64,000 nucleotides of DNA, from the NCBI GenBank assembly GCA_029168955.1, contig JAPDOI010001721.1:85374-149373 (forward strand). The letters are read 5' to 3'. Numbering within the stretch: the stretch's first letter is position 1; every line of letters starts with the position of its first letter. Positions 1-11,438 of this stretch are shown here, piece after piece. Source of the DNA: Aplectana chamaeleonis. Taxonomy: Eukaryota > Nematoda > Chromadorea > Rhabditida > Cosmocercidae. The notes under the pieces were generated by a model that saw nothing but the letters and a program-made list of their open reading frames with translations, was not told the DNA's origin and made no database searches. A program made the translations under genes and the position numbers.

Positions 1-1250
1 AGTAGAAGTTTCGATTTCATTTTTCAAATTTTCAATACTTTGGGTTGGCTCCTGCATGGCTCAGTTCTGACCATTACTTGTAACCTGCAGAAAATTCTAG
101 AAGTCGAGATACAAACACGTTTATTTCGTGACCAGCACGCCCAAAACTTCTATGCGAAAAGTGTTTCCAAAGCACCTTATGCATGCAAAGTTAGAACACC
201 CCTTCCAAAAATCACTGGCAGCAACCACCCGAGATTTCACAAAGGAAGTTGAAAGATTGTTTTTATCAGCCGCTGTAATTGCAAAGTGGCGCAAGATATG
301 AGCAGGCAGTGCAGATATGTAGCACTGAAGACATCCTGATGACGTAAATTGATGACAACAATGAGCATGATTATCTGATGACGCTGGTCAGGATTGAAAT
401 ATGATGTTAACTGTAATGATAAAGTGCTTGAGAATGTAAAGAAAAATAAGTGCAAGGTGAAAAATGAACGTCATCAGATGGTGCGAAAATTCCATGACAC
501 TTCCTCTTACTACTGACATGTACTTAAGAGATTACAATGCAATATAGATCTGCTTTAATCACAATACTGCTTCGTGTACCTTAAATTCAACACGTAATAT
601 TGTTCTTTTCAGCGTTTCCGTACGCTAACTTCAAACATCCCGCTGGTGATCATAATTGGATGTGCTGTGATGATTTGCTGGAATTCTCATGTGCTTTAGA
701 TCTGACAGCCCAATGAATTGATTTGTTGGTTGGAAGTATGACAACTGTCAACTTGAGATGGATGATGTACTTTTCCATGAACATTCTGATGAATCTGCAG
801 AGACTAAACTCCATGTACTTATATTCATCCACTGAATGACGTATTCAGAATCCCGGCAATATTTAGGTACATCGAAAATCTTTCAGCATCTTCATTCAGC
901 ATTGCGCCAGTAGCGAGCGTTTAGCGCCCGTACTGATTTTTGCGCTCAATGATTGCCTTCCAGTCGTATCTTAGAGGTTGGACGTCACATCTGAACATCC
1001 AGCGGAAAAGTTTACAATTTATTGTCCTCGACATACCGAAATGTATAGCTTACTAAATTGATTACTATACGTTGCTATATTGGTTTATGCTTTATGTGTA
1101 TACAAGTCTGTTGATGACGTCAAGCATATAATAATATGTCTACTGATTGTTATTATTATTTGATTATGGTACATTATAGAACTCTTTGTTATTATTAAAT
1201 TATTATTATTATTATCGTAAATAAGTATTATTAAGATTATTATATTATCC
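1..1250. other. AT-rich intergenic DNA, no gene recognised
   Basis: I see no convincing coding region here. The few open frames are short and have no recognisable motif. The stretch around 1135-1245 is a simple TAT/ATT-rich microsatellite. The 16-mer GTGTATACAAGTCTGT occurs at about 1096 and again near 1382, and CCGGCACACTA occurs near 1250 and 1535. The sequence between may therefore be a repeated 5' leader of the LINE that follows, but this is only a possibility. Confidence 0.5.
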
Positions 1251-1937
1251 GGCACACTAGGTGTCCTGGGGCTAGAAAATGACGTCATCCCGGATTGCGC
1301 GTTATTAATGATAGGAATTATGGATGGTCTTGGCAGTGAAGCCAAATGTAGTTAGATGGACACTGTCGATCGCTGAGGGGGTGTGTATACAAGTCTGTCT
1401 GGTACCTGCTCGTTGGTGCCCCCTGTCTACTGAACCCAGCAGACGTTTGAGAGTACACCATCTAGGAACGCTCCGAGCGATATAGCGTGCAATAAACCAT
1501 ATCGCGAAAGTATCCCGCACATTGCATAAAGGTGTCGCCGTCCGGCACACTAAGGCCTCTGGGTCCATAACAACACCCTTAGATCCGTACCTAGGAGTCA
1601 TGGAGTCTTTGGCCACAAGCCACAATTTCGCCACACCCTGAACTGTCGATCGCCGTCGAGTGATATCCAAAAACTGCGCTATCCAGACTTCGAGCTATTT
1701 CCATGCACCCGTTTGCTTGCTTTGCAGGAAACCCGCCTCAAGGGCGATAGACCCGTCATCAGCGTCGGAGAGTACACCATCTACTGCGGCAACGCTGACG
1801 ATAGGAGAGTGGGAGGCTGTGCAATAGCCAAGGAAGGATTTCAATGGTATGGTCAAGTGGCGAGTTTGGCTCAACGTCGTGTCGGAATGCATTCGTACGA
1901 CTGCGGGATCACAGAGGATTCAATCTGTGGATAGTGA

Positions 1938-2354
1938 GTGCTCATGCGCCCACTGGAAACCGCCGAAGACAATTCGAAGGATGCGTTTTATGAGGAACTC
2001 AATACGTTGCTGGCCAGGATACCTTGTCAACATGCTGTTGTCGTGGGGATTGACGCAAATGCGAAGATGGGACTTGATCAGGAACTGGAAGTACTCGGTA
2101 AATGGTTCTACCCAGTGGAGCAAACATCGGACAATGGCTACCGCCTTGTCGACTTTTGTGAACGCAGTGGTCTGATTATTGCATCGACATTCAAGAGGAA
2201 TCATCGCCGCCATCAGCTTACGTGGCAGGGACCAACCCGGCTATCTCCAGAAGAGCAGCGGAAGCGGAAGATGACAACTTTGAAACTACAGCTTGACTAT
2301 GTCCTGACGAGGAATATTCCAGTATCGGACATTCGAAGATCTAGAGCTGTGTGA
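1938..2354 (+). pseudogene. RTE endonuclease domain fragment
   Basis: A 138-residue open stretch with the central and C-terminal part of an exonuclease-endonuclease-phosphatase domain: a VVVGIDANAKMG metal-site motif (the family's GDFNA position), a DNGYRLVDFC segment, FKRNHRRHQLTW and the LDYVLTRNI motif. The N-terminal part lies in another frame at about 1640-1934. It would nick genomic DNA for target-primed reverse transcription. Broken by frameshift at both ends. Confidence 0.75.
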
Positions 2355-2388
2355 TGTCGCATTCGATTCGGATCACTGTCCTGTTCTG

Positions 2389-4582
2389 TTGAACTTCACT
2401 GCGAGGATTCATAAGAGGAAGCGAGGGGCTCAGCCTCTCCAGAGGATTGACATGACAAGTCTCAGAGATGAAGAGTGCAGAAGGAATTTTCGACAACGCG
2501 TTTCTATTCACATCGGAGTACGGACTAAGAAGAAACTTTGCGACGCGGAGTCTTTTGTCAAGTGCATCCAGGACGCTTCGAAAGAGGCACTCCCGGTTGT
2601 ACAGCCTAAGAAGAAGTTCGCCTACGTCTCAGAAGAAACAACATCTACCTACAACAGAGTATGTGCTCTCCGAACTGCAGGAAACTTCGTGGAGGAGAAG
2701 CGTCTGAGGAGGAAGTTGCGTCGGCAGCTTCAAAGTGACCGCGAACGAGAGTGGACGCGTAGAGCTAAGGAGTTCGAGAAGGCTTGGGAGGAGAAGAATC
2801 CGAGGAAAGCCTACACGTTGCTGCGACAGTATAGCGGGAAGATGAAGAGATGTTCTCCTGTCTTGAACACTACCAATGGAGTTGCAGTTGGTGATGCGAC
2901 GCTGCCAATATGGAAGGATTACTTCAGTTCACTACTGAATCGTCCAGCGCCATCAGTACCTGAGCTCCCGCATGTTCAGAGAGCACATTACGATGTCAGT
3001 GAGGAACCGCCGACTGAGTCTGAAGTTTTGGATTGTGTCCGGAAAATGAAGAATGGAAAGGCAGGTGGAGATGACAACATCACTGCTGAAATGCTGAAAG
3101 CTCTTCCTCCGTCTGGGATTCGTGAAATGACCAACACCATCCGTGCCATATGGATGAGCGAAAGGATACCCGATTCGTGGAGACATGCGATCATCGTACC
3201 TCTTCACAAGAAGCTATCCGTCACGGATCCTAAGAACTACAGAGGAATCTCTACTTCGTGTCATGTACAAGGTTTTAGAACGTATCATTCTCGAGCGACT
3301 TATCAAACATCGTGAAGGAACGACCAGAGATGAGCAAGCCGGTTTTCGACCTGGAAGATCGACCATCGACCAAGTGTTCCTCGTGCGAAGAGTAATTGAA
3401 TCGTGGCAGCGGTTTTCGGAGCCATTACAGCTTGCTTTTTTGACTTTGAAGCCGCGTTCGACTCTCCTCATCGTGATCGATTGCTCAATGCTCTGCGAGC
3501 AGATGGAGTCCCGGAAAAGTATGTTCGGTTAATCGAGGACATGAACAAAGGAACAACAGCAGCAGTTCGTACACCTGTCGGATTTACGTCAGCTTTCGAG
3601 GTGAAAACAGGAGTAAGGCAAGGAGCCGTTGCAGGACCTTTCTTTTCAACTTCGCCGTTGATGACATCATGCGTAGAGTTGCAGAACAGTTTCCTGCGGA
3701 TGTGATCCTAACACCATCAGGACGCTCCCTTGTCGACCTGGAGTACGCCGACGACATTGTGTTATTCGCTGAAAACAACGCAAAACTGCAAAGGATTGTG
3801 AACCTCGTTTCGAAGTATGCCGCAGCCTATGGACTTCGTCTTCGTCCCGACAAATGCAAGCAGATGTGGGTCTCTCAGAGGCCTTCAACGGAGTTTGTGT
3901 GACGGACAACGTATCGAACTGGTGGACGATTTCGTTATTTGGGCTGTTTGCTGAAGAACGATGGTAGTTATGCAGCGGATATTCGACAACGATGTGCGAA
4001 AGCTACGTCTGCATTCAATTCTCTAACCAAGTGTTTGTGGTCTACCACCATCGCGAAGGAAGTCAAGTTGCGCGTCTACCTATCCGCTATTCGCCCTATC
4101 ATGATGTACGGATCGGAGACGTGGGCAGCACCGAAAACGCAGATGGAAAGGTTGGATTGCACGGAGAGGAAGCTTTTTAGGCGTTTGCTTGGATATTTCT
4201 GGCCGCGTGTATGCCATAACGAAGACCTTTACAAGGAAATCGACGCAGTACATCAACGCTTGACACGAGGGAGGTGCCAGCATCTCCTAACGCCATCTCA
4301 AGCAGCAATGGAAAGTCGACTTCGACTGCTCGGGCATATACTAAGAAGAACGCCGGATCGTCTCGTACAACACGCTTTAAAAATGCTTCCAAATCCTGTC
4401 TGAAACGGCCACCTGGGTGTAGGCGAAAGTTCTGGACGGATGTGGTTAAAGAGGATTCAAAGTCACTCGGCATCGAAAGACAGTTCAGGCGCGATGTTTC
4501 GTTTCGCAGGAAATGGAATAGTGACAGCTGGATGGAATGTGTTCAAATTGTGGCTGAAGACCGTGAAAATGGACACGGCTGA
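2389..4582 (+). pseudogene. RTE reverse transcriptase, multiply frameshifted
   Basis: The open stretches 2389-3315, 3185-3532, 3403-3705, 3669-3902, 3939-4403 and 4274-4582 are successive pieces of one reverse transcriptase. Visible landmarks are the KMKNGKAGGDDNITAEM entry, DPKNYRGIS, the acidic motif FDFEAAFDS, TGVRQGAV, and the catalytic YADD (EYADDIVLFAE), then the RTE-type C-terminus with MMYGSETWA and LLGHILRRTPDRLVQHAL. At least five frameshifts show an old insertion. No function is expected. Confidence 0.82.
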
Positions 4583-4674
4583 CTACTAGGACGGCACACC
4601 TCGGTGAAGATGCGGAATGACCGCGTCAGGCGAAAGCCAACCGATTAAGTCAAGTAAGTCAAGTACGGTAGATA

Positions 4675-5600
4675 TAATGCCCTTTAGGGAGCAAAACGTA
4701 TCTCAATAATTCGAAAAATCGACAAATGGACATTGAAATCGTGTTCACCGCAACGAATAACCCCGCCTACAAACTTTTAGTCAAATCTGAGACTTTGACC
4801 AAACTACCGTATACCCATCGTGATCTACCGTAGTCTGACTAAAGTCGATAAACGGACGTCATATTTGCGCTCAGCACTCCAATTAACCCCCAGAGACAAT
4901 TTGAGCCATATCTCTATCCTAGTACACCGGCAATCGTGAAAAGTCGCGATTTGCTATCAAATTTTCCTGCTGGGAAGCTTTGAACGAATCAAGTCGAAAA
5001 CTTTGGAAAATCGGAGAATAATTCCCAGATTCGTGATCAGCGCCCCAAATAACCCCCATCTGGGAGGATTTTGAGTCAAATCTGAAGATTTTTTGAGTTC
5101 TTCCAAAATAAAATCAGAAGAAATCTCCATAGCAAAGTCAGGCAAAGTCAGAGTATATCGAAACCAGTTATACATGTGAGTTGAGCCATTCTCCTTTGAA
5201 ATTTGCTCGCACGATAGAGAAATCCTGCACAATTGTGATATTGATACTTTTTGGAGAAGATTGGAAGACTAGTGCGAAAAGCCTGCGCCAATGCAAAAAA
5301 TCTGTCCCACGGCCAATGAGTCGATGGGGCTGGCTGATAACATTATTCGTCACCAAAGCTACTAAGGTTGATTAGCTTTGACATCTCCTCGGGCTTAATG
5401 ATTGCCCGGGTCGAGCACTGGAGCGTTCTGGAAAAAAATGTTTAGTAAAAAAGAAAAAATTGGTGGAATCGTAATATTTTTGAGTTGAAAAAGGGTTATG
5501 AATATCTTCGAGAGAAGGCATTCCGACGAAGGCGATTGGGCGAAGCGTCAACCGAATAATAATATAAAGTAATATAAGATAGATAATATATATATATAGT
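4675..5600. other. Non-coding stretch between two LINEs
   Basis: No gene recognised. Three imperfectly repeated blocks at about 4760-4800, 4870-4910 and 5035-5075 share the pattern AAYAACCCCC followed by a segment like GTCAAATCTGA, so this is probably part of an old repeat. A TA-rich microsatellite lies at about 5560-5605, directly beside the 3' end of the next LINE. Confidence 0.45.
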
Positions 5601-6898
5601 AATATCTCCTTCTTTGCAGCCGCAAGAAGGGTTTTTGTCATAGCTTCAAAGAAACTGGCGACCAGAAGTTTGGAATTCAACCACCAAAATCCATTGTCTT
5701 CGCCAGCGGTGGGCCTCTTCCGGACAGTCCAATAGATGAGCTGTGTAGTGTGGCCAGGAGTTACCACAATCGGGACACTCGTCCAGGCTTACTGCTGTCG
5801 ATCCTGTGCACAGTACGTGACATCAGAGAATAGGGGAATGCCCGCAGCGCAACGAGGCGAGGGAACATCTAACCCGCCTACCGAGTTACATCTCGGTGTT
5901 GCTGACTTCCAGGTGGTGCTATCCCCAATATGGAGTGTACAGCCACCTTACTCAAGTGATCCCTATGACGTAACGGGTGTGCTCCACGCACGTAAAAAGA
6001 ACGAGACGATCCTAATCAGGAGTACGTCCATCTTTGTATATTGACTTTCTCAGGAGCATCCTGCAAAGGCCCTCTGATATCATCTCTCACACAGGATTCA
6101 TAAATCCTTAGCAATGCGGTGATCAGGCTGCGACGATGTTAATAACCAGTTGCTGCGCTTGGAGTTGACAGAGCTCCTTAACAGGCAGAATATGGGGAAA
6201 CTTCAGCATGAAGATGTTCCACTGGGGTGCTTTTAGCACACCCTGTGGCAATCCGAAGAGCAGCATTTTGGACTCGCTGCATCTTTTTCCACGATGAATC
6301 CGATACTATGTGTTGCCATACCGGTGCTGCATACTCCAACGCCGGCTGCAAGATTGCCTTGTACGTGGTCAGGATCGTCTCCTTACTGCTTCCCCACGAC
6401 GTACCTCCCAGAGCTCGTAAGACGTTAAGCTTAGCTCTCACTGTAGCCTGTTTCTGCTCAGTGTTTTTATGGAACCTCAGCGAAGGATCCAATACTAGAA
6501 CAGAGCAGGCGATATGACTCCTCCTTGAGGGACACCGGCAGCGATCGGGACGCTATTAGAGACATGTCCCTGGAACAGCACTTTTGCTTGGCGCCCCTTG
6601 ATGAGTGCGGTTATCCATCGTTTCTGCCAAGGTGGGATGGTGGACCTCAAAAGCTTCTCAGACAGTATGCCCAAGTTGACAGAAGCAAAAGCTTTCGTGA
6701 GGTCCAGGGCTACACCAACAGTGCGTTGAGGTTTATAGGCGTTGAAGCCATCCAAGACATAGCTCACAATCTCCAGCAGCGCCGTGGTGGTAGAATGTAA
6801 TTTGCGGAATCCATGTTGGTGCTGCTGTTTGTTATTATGCTCGGCAAGCTCCTTCACGACCAGTTTCTCAGCGACCTTGACAATTGGTGATAAAAGAC

Positions 6899-8410
6899 TT
6901 ATTGGCCTGTATCCCTTCGCTGTGGATGGCGATTTACCAGGCTTGGGCAACGGAATGACGCTTGCCTCTTTCCAGTCTTGGGTAAGATGCACGTGCGAAA
7001 TGAAGTGTTGATGACGTCAGCCAGGATTGGCATAATCTCACTCGGCAGTTTCTTCAATACCGCTATACTAATGCCATCCGGCCCTATAGCCTTCGAGTTG
7101 CGCATCTCTTTTACCACCTTTTCAATCTGCGCAGGCGTCACTGCTTCTGCTTCGTTCATGAGTGGCAACTTACAGAGCTCTCTTACAGTCACTCGATTTT
7201 GTTTCCCTCTCTTAGCCTGAGTTATGAAAAAATTCTTTCCGAGAGCAGTTGCAGCCTCCTTTCCCGATTTGAAAACTCCATTCTCGAATTCGATTGTGGA
7301 ATAGTTGGTGGATGTGCTCTTGCCCGAGATCTTCTCTAGAACTTTCCAAGTTGACGCTCCATCACTCTTGAAATTCATCTTCTCCGTGAATTTCTCCCAA
7401 CACTCCTTCTTGTGCTTGTCCAGATCTCGCTTAATCTCGCTATCCAGCTCAGCAATGGTCGGATCCAGGTGATCTGCCACTCTCTTTGCATCCCTTGTCC
7501 TTATCTTCTCCAAGAATTCCCTGGTGACATTGGGAAAGAAGGTCTTAACTCGGCCCTCCGGAATGGCGGCTTTCATTGCCTTGCGAATCGCGTCCGTCAG
7601 GTGACGCTCTTTCTGGTGCACGTTTCCATTCCATGGGTAGTCATCCACATGGCGAAGTGCCACCTCCCTGAACAAGCGCCAGTCTGCAAGGCAAAGATTT
7701 AGATAAGACCTTTGACGGATACCTGAATAAGGAGCAAGAGAATTAGAGAGATCGACATGGACAAAGACGGGGATATGATCACTGGACAGAGTTGTAGCGG
7801 TCGACCAAGAGCAGGCGCTGGAGAGATTAGAAGATACAAGAGAGATGTCTGGACTAGAGGATCGGCCGTTGGCCGGGAGACGGGTGGGCTGATCATCGTT
7901 GAGAATGACCAGATCGCACTCCTCCGCCCATTCTTCGACGTCTTCTCCTCTAGCGTCAGTGTCAAGCGACGAGCAGAATGTATGAGCATTGAAATCGCCT
8001 GCGAAGACAACAGAGAGTGAAAGGGAGCAGTCGTACAACTGCTTGAAAGAGGGAGTAGGGTCGTAAGATTGGGGACAGGATGTGGTAGGAGGGATATAGA
8101 TATTAAAAAGAGATATATGTAGGTGTTTCAAGAGGGAGATGGATAGGTAGGTACTCAAGAGTACCGTCCGATGGGGTGTTTGGTATGATATGAGAGGGTA
8201 TATTAGATAATACGAAAGTGGAAACTCCTCCGCCGTGAGCTGACCTTGGAGCATGATAAGCAGTGTAGCCAGGAATGTTAGGGTGACGAGCGTTAGCGGA
8301 AGGAGACAGCTTGGTTTCCTGAACCATAATGATATCAGGATGATGAGCACGTGCGAAAAGAGAGAGTTCAGACAGCTTGGCTCGAAGGCCGTTGAGTTTG
8401 ATATGTACAA
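6899..8410 (-). pseudogene. LINE endonuclease-RT polyprotein fragment (copy a)
   Basis: A 503-residue open stretch, the longest in the window. Residues ~130-235 hold the endonuclease catalytic part (VVFAGDFNAHTF, DISLVSS, LSSDHIPVFVHVD). Residues ~380-480 are the start of the RT (FKSGKEAATALGKNFF, VTPAQIEKVVKEMRNSKAIGPDGIS, VLKKLP). The frame then shifts, and 6495-6992 carries the next RT part through LDLTKAF and GVPQGGVISP. The role would be cDNA synthesis during retrotransposition; the YADD core is deleted, so this copy is dead. Confidence 0.8.
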
Positions 8411-8526
8411 TAGAGGGGACGGTTGGTGAATGAGGAATCAAAGTTGCTTGGGGCAGAGCACAGAACACAACGGAAGGAAGAGTCGTGATGCCTCGCAGAA
8501 CTGAGACCCGAACAGGAGAGATGCAC

Positions 8527-8754
8527 TCACCTTTGGCATCCGAAGCACTGGACGCTTGCTTTCCTCCATGTGACATCCTTGCCGCACGTGGCGCATGGGT
8601 ACTTCTGAGCCTGTCCTGGATTCCTCTCGACGCCGGCCATTTGTAGTAGAATCTTTAGGGGAGCTGCGACCAGCCAGCACCTCTCCCATGACAAAAACCC
8701 TCTTCGCGGAGGGGTTGACGTCGGTTTGCAGGGAGGTGGTCTTCTTCCCTCCAC
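8527..8754 (-). pseudogene. LINE N-terminal PHD-like zinc finger
   Basis: The stretch has CATCGKDVTW, then SVQCFGCQR, matching the first four cysteines of a PHD-like C4HC3 finger. The equivalent copies near 14700-14830 and 27770-27925 complete it with a histidine and a FRCxxC ending. The finger precedes the endonuclease in this LINE family. Its exact partner (RNA, DNA or chromatin) cannot be read from the sequence. Confidence 0.6.
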
Positions 8755-8859
8755 ACTGCCACGGCACGAACGTACGACATCTCGGCAGCAAAAGGGCCAG
8801 TCGTGCTATGCCATACATCACGTCAACTTACATCTGACACGCGCTATCGCCCGCGCAAT

Positions 8860-10180
8860 CGCAGACAAGTCAAGAACCCAGAATCAACAGAAAATCAGTT
8901 CAGTTTCAGTTCTGCGAAAAGGCAGGCTTCAAGATTTATACATTTAAGATAAGGTGAAGACCCCAGGAGAGAAAAGAAAGAAGGAAATACAAAACGAAAG
9001 ATGGAAAACAGAGGAAACCCGCACTAAATCAATTACTCTGTCGCTGTCGCGGGCACCGGTCGCAGTGCGCCACACAGCGGCCGATGCCCGCCACGGCGAC
9101 CGACTGCGGCACGGTTTTAACATTTGAATGTATAACACCATCTGCAACCCTACGACGCGACCGGCGCATGCAAAGTGTTCTTGCGAAAGCTCTCGAGAGT
9201 GAGGGTGCCGACACGATTCGTAACAGATGAGCGAACCTGTCGCGGTCGCAGACTGGAGGTATAACAATGGCCTGAGGGCGGCGCGGTGAAATGGGCGTGG
9301 TCAGGTGCACGGCACCACAGTGCCCCCACCCATCCCACATAGCACCAAGTTACAAGGTGTCAAAAGTTCTATATACTCATGCAAGGCTTCCAGAAATTCA
9401 TTCAAATTACCTTCCCTAGGCTTGAGTACAGCCTGCGTTCCTTTGGAAAGGAGCATCTAAAGGAACGCAAGCTCTCGACGTCGACATCGCCTCTTCTTCG
9501 AACGAACTTTGAAATAGGGGCATGTTGCCTTCAATTATAGTCAGAGAAAGGCATTCTGCGACGGGTCTCCATGAGCTCGCTGTATATAAAACCCAGTTCG
9601 CATTTTAATCAGATACAGAGGATGTAGAATTTAAAATTTCACGAGGATACCAGCTATGTTTTATAATTCTGCAACGGCCACATTCAACATCATTCGGTGT
9701 CAGTTTCATGACAGGTGATTAAGTTTCTTGAAAAATCATACCGAGGGGTTTTTGGCGTGCTTCGTCAATTTGCATTTACCTTTTGTCCGCTAAATTAACA
9801 TGAATTTTGGAAACTCAAAACGTAGGTTATGTTGTATAATTTTGCAACGCTTTGTACTAGACCGCAAGATTCCGCGACCACTTCTCCAAATTTTCGTTTC
9901 TGGGCAAAAGTTCTTAAAATCCCCAGTTATGGGAGAAGTCGGTCCCGCCCGGCCGCGGTGACGTTACTTTCACTTACCCAAACCTAACAACAACCCGGGG
10001 TTTCCTTGCCTTCAAAAATCAAAAGAGTAAGTCTCTCGGGGAATCAATTTTCGGTGCCATGTCAGATATCAAAGCATGTTCATTGGGCAGGTATTGGTGC
10101 ATCTTGAATCGCGGCGGGTACGAGTTCCCATGGTCTTTATTTTCTTCAGGCTTGCGCGGATAGCATATAGTTCTTCTCTT
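8860..10180. other. Upstream or intronic region before the first readable Sar1 exon
   Basis: No coding exon is recognised. A short hairpin lies at 9431-9472 (GCGTTCCTTT ... AAAGGAACGC). A GC-rich stretch at about 9945-10000 contains several CCCGG/CCGCGG words. I looked for the usual first Sar1 exon (a methionine followed by the Trp-rich amphipathic helix) and did not find it here. Confidence 0.4.
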
Positions 10181-10182
10181 AG

Positions 10183-10302
10183 GCCTGAGTAAGAAAAATG
10201 GAAAGCTGGTGTTCCTTGGACTGGATAACGCCGGAAAAACTACTCTTCTTCATATGTTGAAGGACGATAGAATGGCTCAACATGTGCCCACCTTGCATCC
10301 AA
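10183..10302 (+). CDS. sar-1: Sar1 GTPase, first readable exon (P-loop)
   Basis: Sar1 is the small GTPase that recruits the Sec23/24 COPII coat to ER exit sites. This exon is preceded by CTTCTCTTAG and followed by a GTAAGT donor. It reads [20 protein letters not shown] onward, with the P-loop GLDNAGKT and the switch-1 segment ending in HVPTLHP. The acceptor splits a glycine codon (two bases here) and the last base starts the Thr codon finished at 20662, so phases agree with the next exon. Residues before this exon, the membrane-inserting N-terminal helix of ~15-20 residues, lie in an exon I could not locate. The plus-strand start of this CDS is therefore partial. Confidence 0.95.
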
Positions 10303-10440
10303 GTAAGTGCATTTTTGGTTTTTTCGTTTTTCATAGTGACTACTTAGTCTTATAACTTTAATTGATTATTCGGTTTGTTGATTCTTACGCAAAAAAAGGC
10401 AACCTTTATAATGTTGCGCGTCTTATTGCCCGCTGGTCTG

Positions 10441-10764
10441 CAGGGGCAAGCGGGGTTGCGAAATTTTGCAACGGGGGTGGGGGGTCGCAGAAATTTTGGC
10501 CCGAAAATGAAGGGTAGGGGCAGGGGGTCGCAAAAATTTCGGACCAAAAATGAAGGTTTGGTGAAAATATCCCAAAAATTCTCAATATTTTAGGTCACCA
10601 AAGTGAAGGGTCGTAGCGTTCCTCAGGTTTTTGACTTCTGAGCCCGACTATTGAACGAATTTTCTGTGTCTGACAGTTTTCGCGATCACGTATGAAGCGC
10701 CCCGAAATCGCGCCTCGGGGGTCGCAAAAAAATGAAGAGTTACGCAACGCCCTGCTTGACACTG
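10441..10764. mobile_element. hAT-type non-autonomous element, 324 bp, with 8-bp duplication
   Basis: It is flanked by a perfect 8-bp direct repeat, CTGGTCTG, at 10433-10440 and 10765-10772. Ends are inverted: CAGGGGCAAGCGGGGTTG on the left against CAGTGTCAAGCAGGGCGTTG read inward from the right. An 8-bp duplication with CAG-type ends is the hAT superfamily signature. The interior has repeats of a GGTCGCAAAAATTT-like phrase and no coding capacity. A second copy is at 58462-58837. It lies in the first visible intron of Sar1. Confidence 0.88.
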
Positions 10765-11438
10765 CTGGTCTGTCCCCTTTCACTTACACTTTAAACTGCT
10801 GTCCTCTCGACTTCTTATATATATTTTATTACACAAGTTTACACTCATGTGAAAATTGGAATACAACAGACCACTTCAAACAGAGTAATCAAAAGCAGAA
10901 ATTTTGTCAACAAATGGTACAAAAACCATTTTAGAACGGTCCAAAGAGTAGAGAAGAGTTCTTGGTTCATTGTTCGGCAAGTCCTGTACGATCAGTTTTT
11001 CGGCTACCTTCGCGAACGTGGACAGCAAGCTAATGGGTCTGTATCCCTTGACTGAAGCCTGTGGTTTCCCCGGCTTGGGTAGCGGCACAACGTTATCTGT
11101 CTTCCAATTCTGTGGGATGGTGCACGATCTGAACGAGGTCTTTATCAATTCACTAAGAAGCGGAAGGATTTCATTCAGGCTTGCACCCTATTTCAAACTG
11201 GTCACGTCGAAAACTAGAGATAACCAGGTCACACTCTGCCCATTCTTCGACGTCTTCTCGTCTAGCGTCAGGACCAAGCGATAAGCAGAACGTGTGGGCG
11301 TTGAAGTCGCAACCGAAGACAATTGAGGGAGAGACAGCAGTCGTATAGCTGCGTAAGAAGTGGGGTGGGGTTGTATGAAGATGGACAGGAAGTAGATGGA
11401 GGAATGTCTTCTTCTTTGCAGCCGCAGGAAGGTTTTTG

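Larger units (their letters stand above)
1250..4670 (+). mobile_element. RTE-clade LINE, near complete but inactivated (copy 1)
   Basis: This is a non-LTR retrotransposon with an apurinic-type endonuclease followed by a reverse transcriptase in one degenerate frame set. In order, I read an endonuclease N-part (LALQETRLKG near 1713-1745), a metal-site segment (VVVGIDANAKMG near 2040-2075), DYVLT near 2300, then the RT: AGGDDNITAEM, KNYRGIS, FRPGRSTIDQVF, FDFEAAFDS, TGVRQGAV, EYADDIVLF near 3740-3770, and a C-terminal RPIMMYGSETWA / LLGHILRR region to about 4400. Coding changes frame near 1930, 2350, 3270, 3480, 3650, 3900 and 4400, so no intact protein is possible. The 3' tail near 4640-4665 has short TAAGTCAAG repeats, as expected of RTE elements. 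The 5' boundary is approximate. Confidence 0.85.
5605..8789 (-). mobile_element. PHD-finger Jockey/CR1-like LINE, full 5' end, internally deleted (copy a)
   Basis: Read from 8789 down, the element starts GCTGCCGAGATG, a start shared with the copies at 15037 and 27578, so the 5' end looks genuine. It encodes a C4HC3-like zinc finger (CATCGKDVTW..SVQCFGCQR near 8545-8590), an endonuclease (INLNGLRAKLS, QETKLSP, VVFAGDFNAH, SSDHIPV) and an RT (NSKAIGPDGIS, KGYRPISLL, HGFRKLHSTT, LDLTKAF, AGVPQGGVISPALF). At about 6496-6500 the sequence jumps from the SPALF motif straight to the segment DPSLRFHKNTEQ. About 290 bp with the catalytic YADD are missing compared with the copy at 11408-13361. The 3' end is the shared GGCTGCAAAGAAG at about 5608-5625. 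Confidence 0.85.

Noticed and set aside
9940..10070. First Sar1 exon in the GC-rich stretch
   Set aside because: No ATG followed by the Trp-rich N-terminal helix in any frame.
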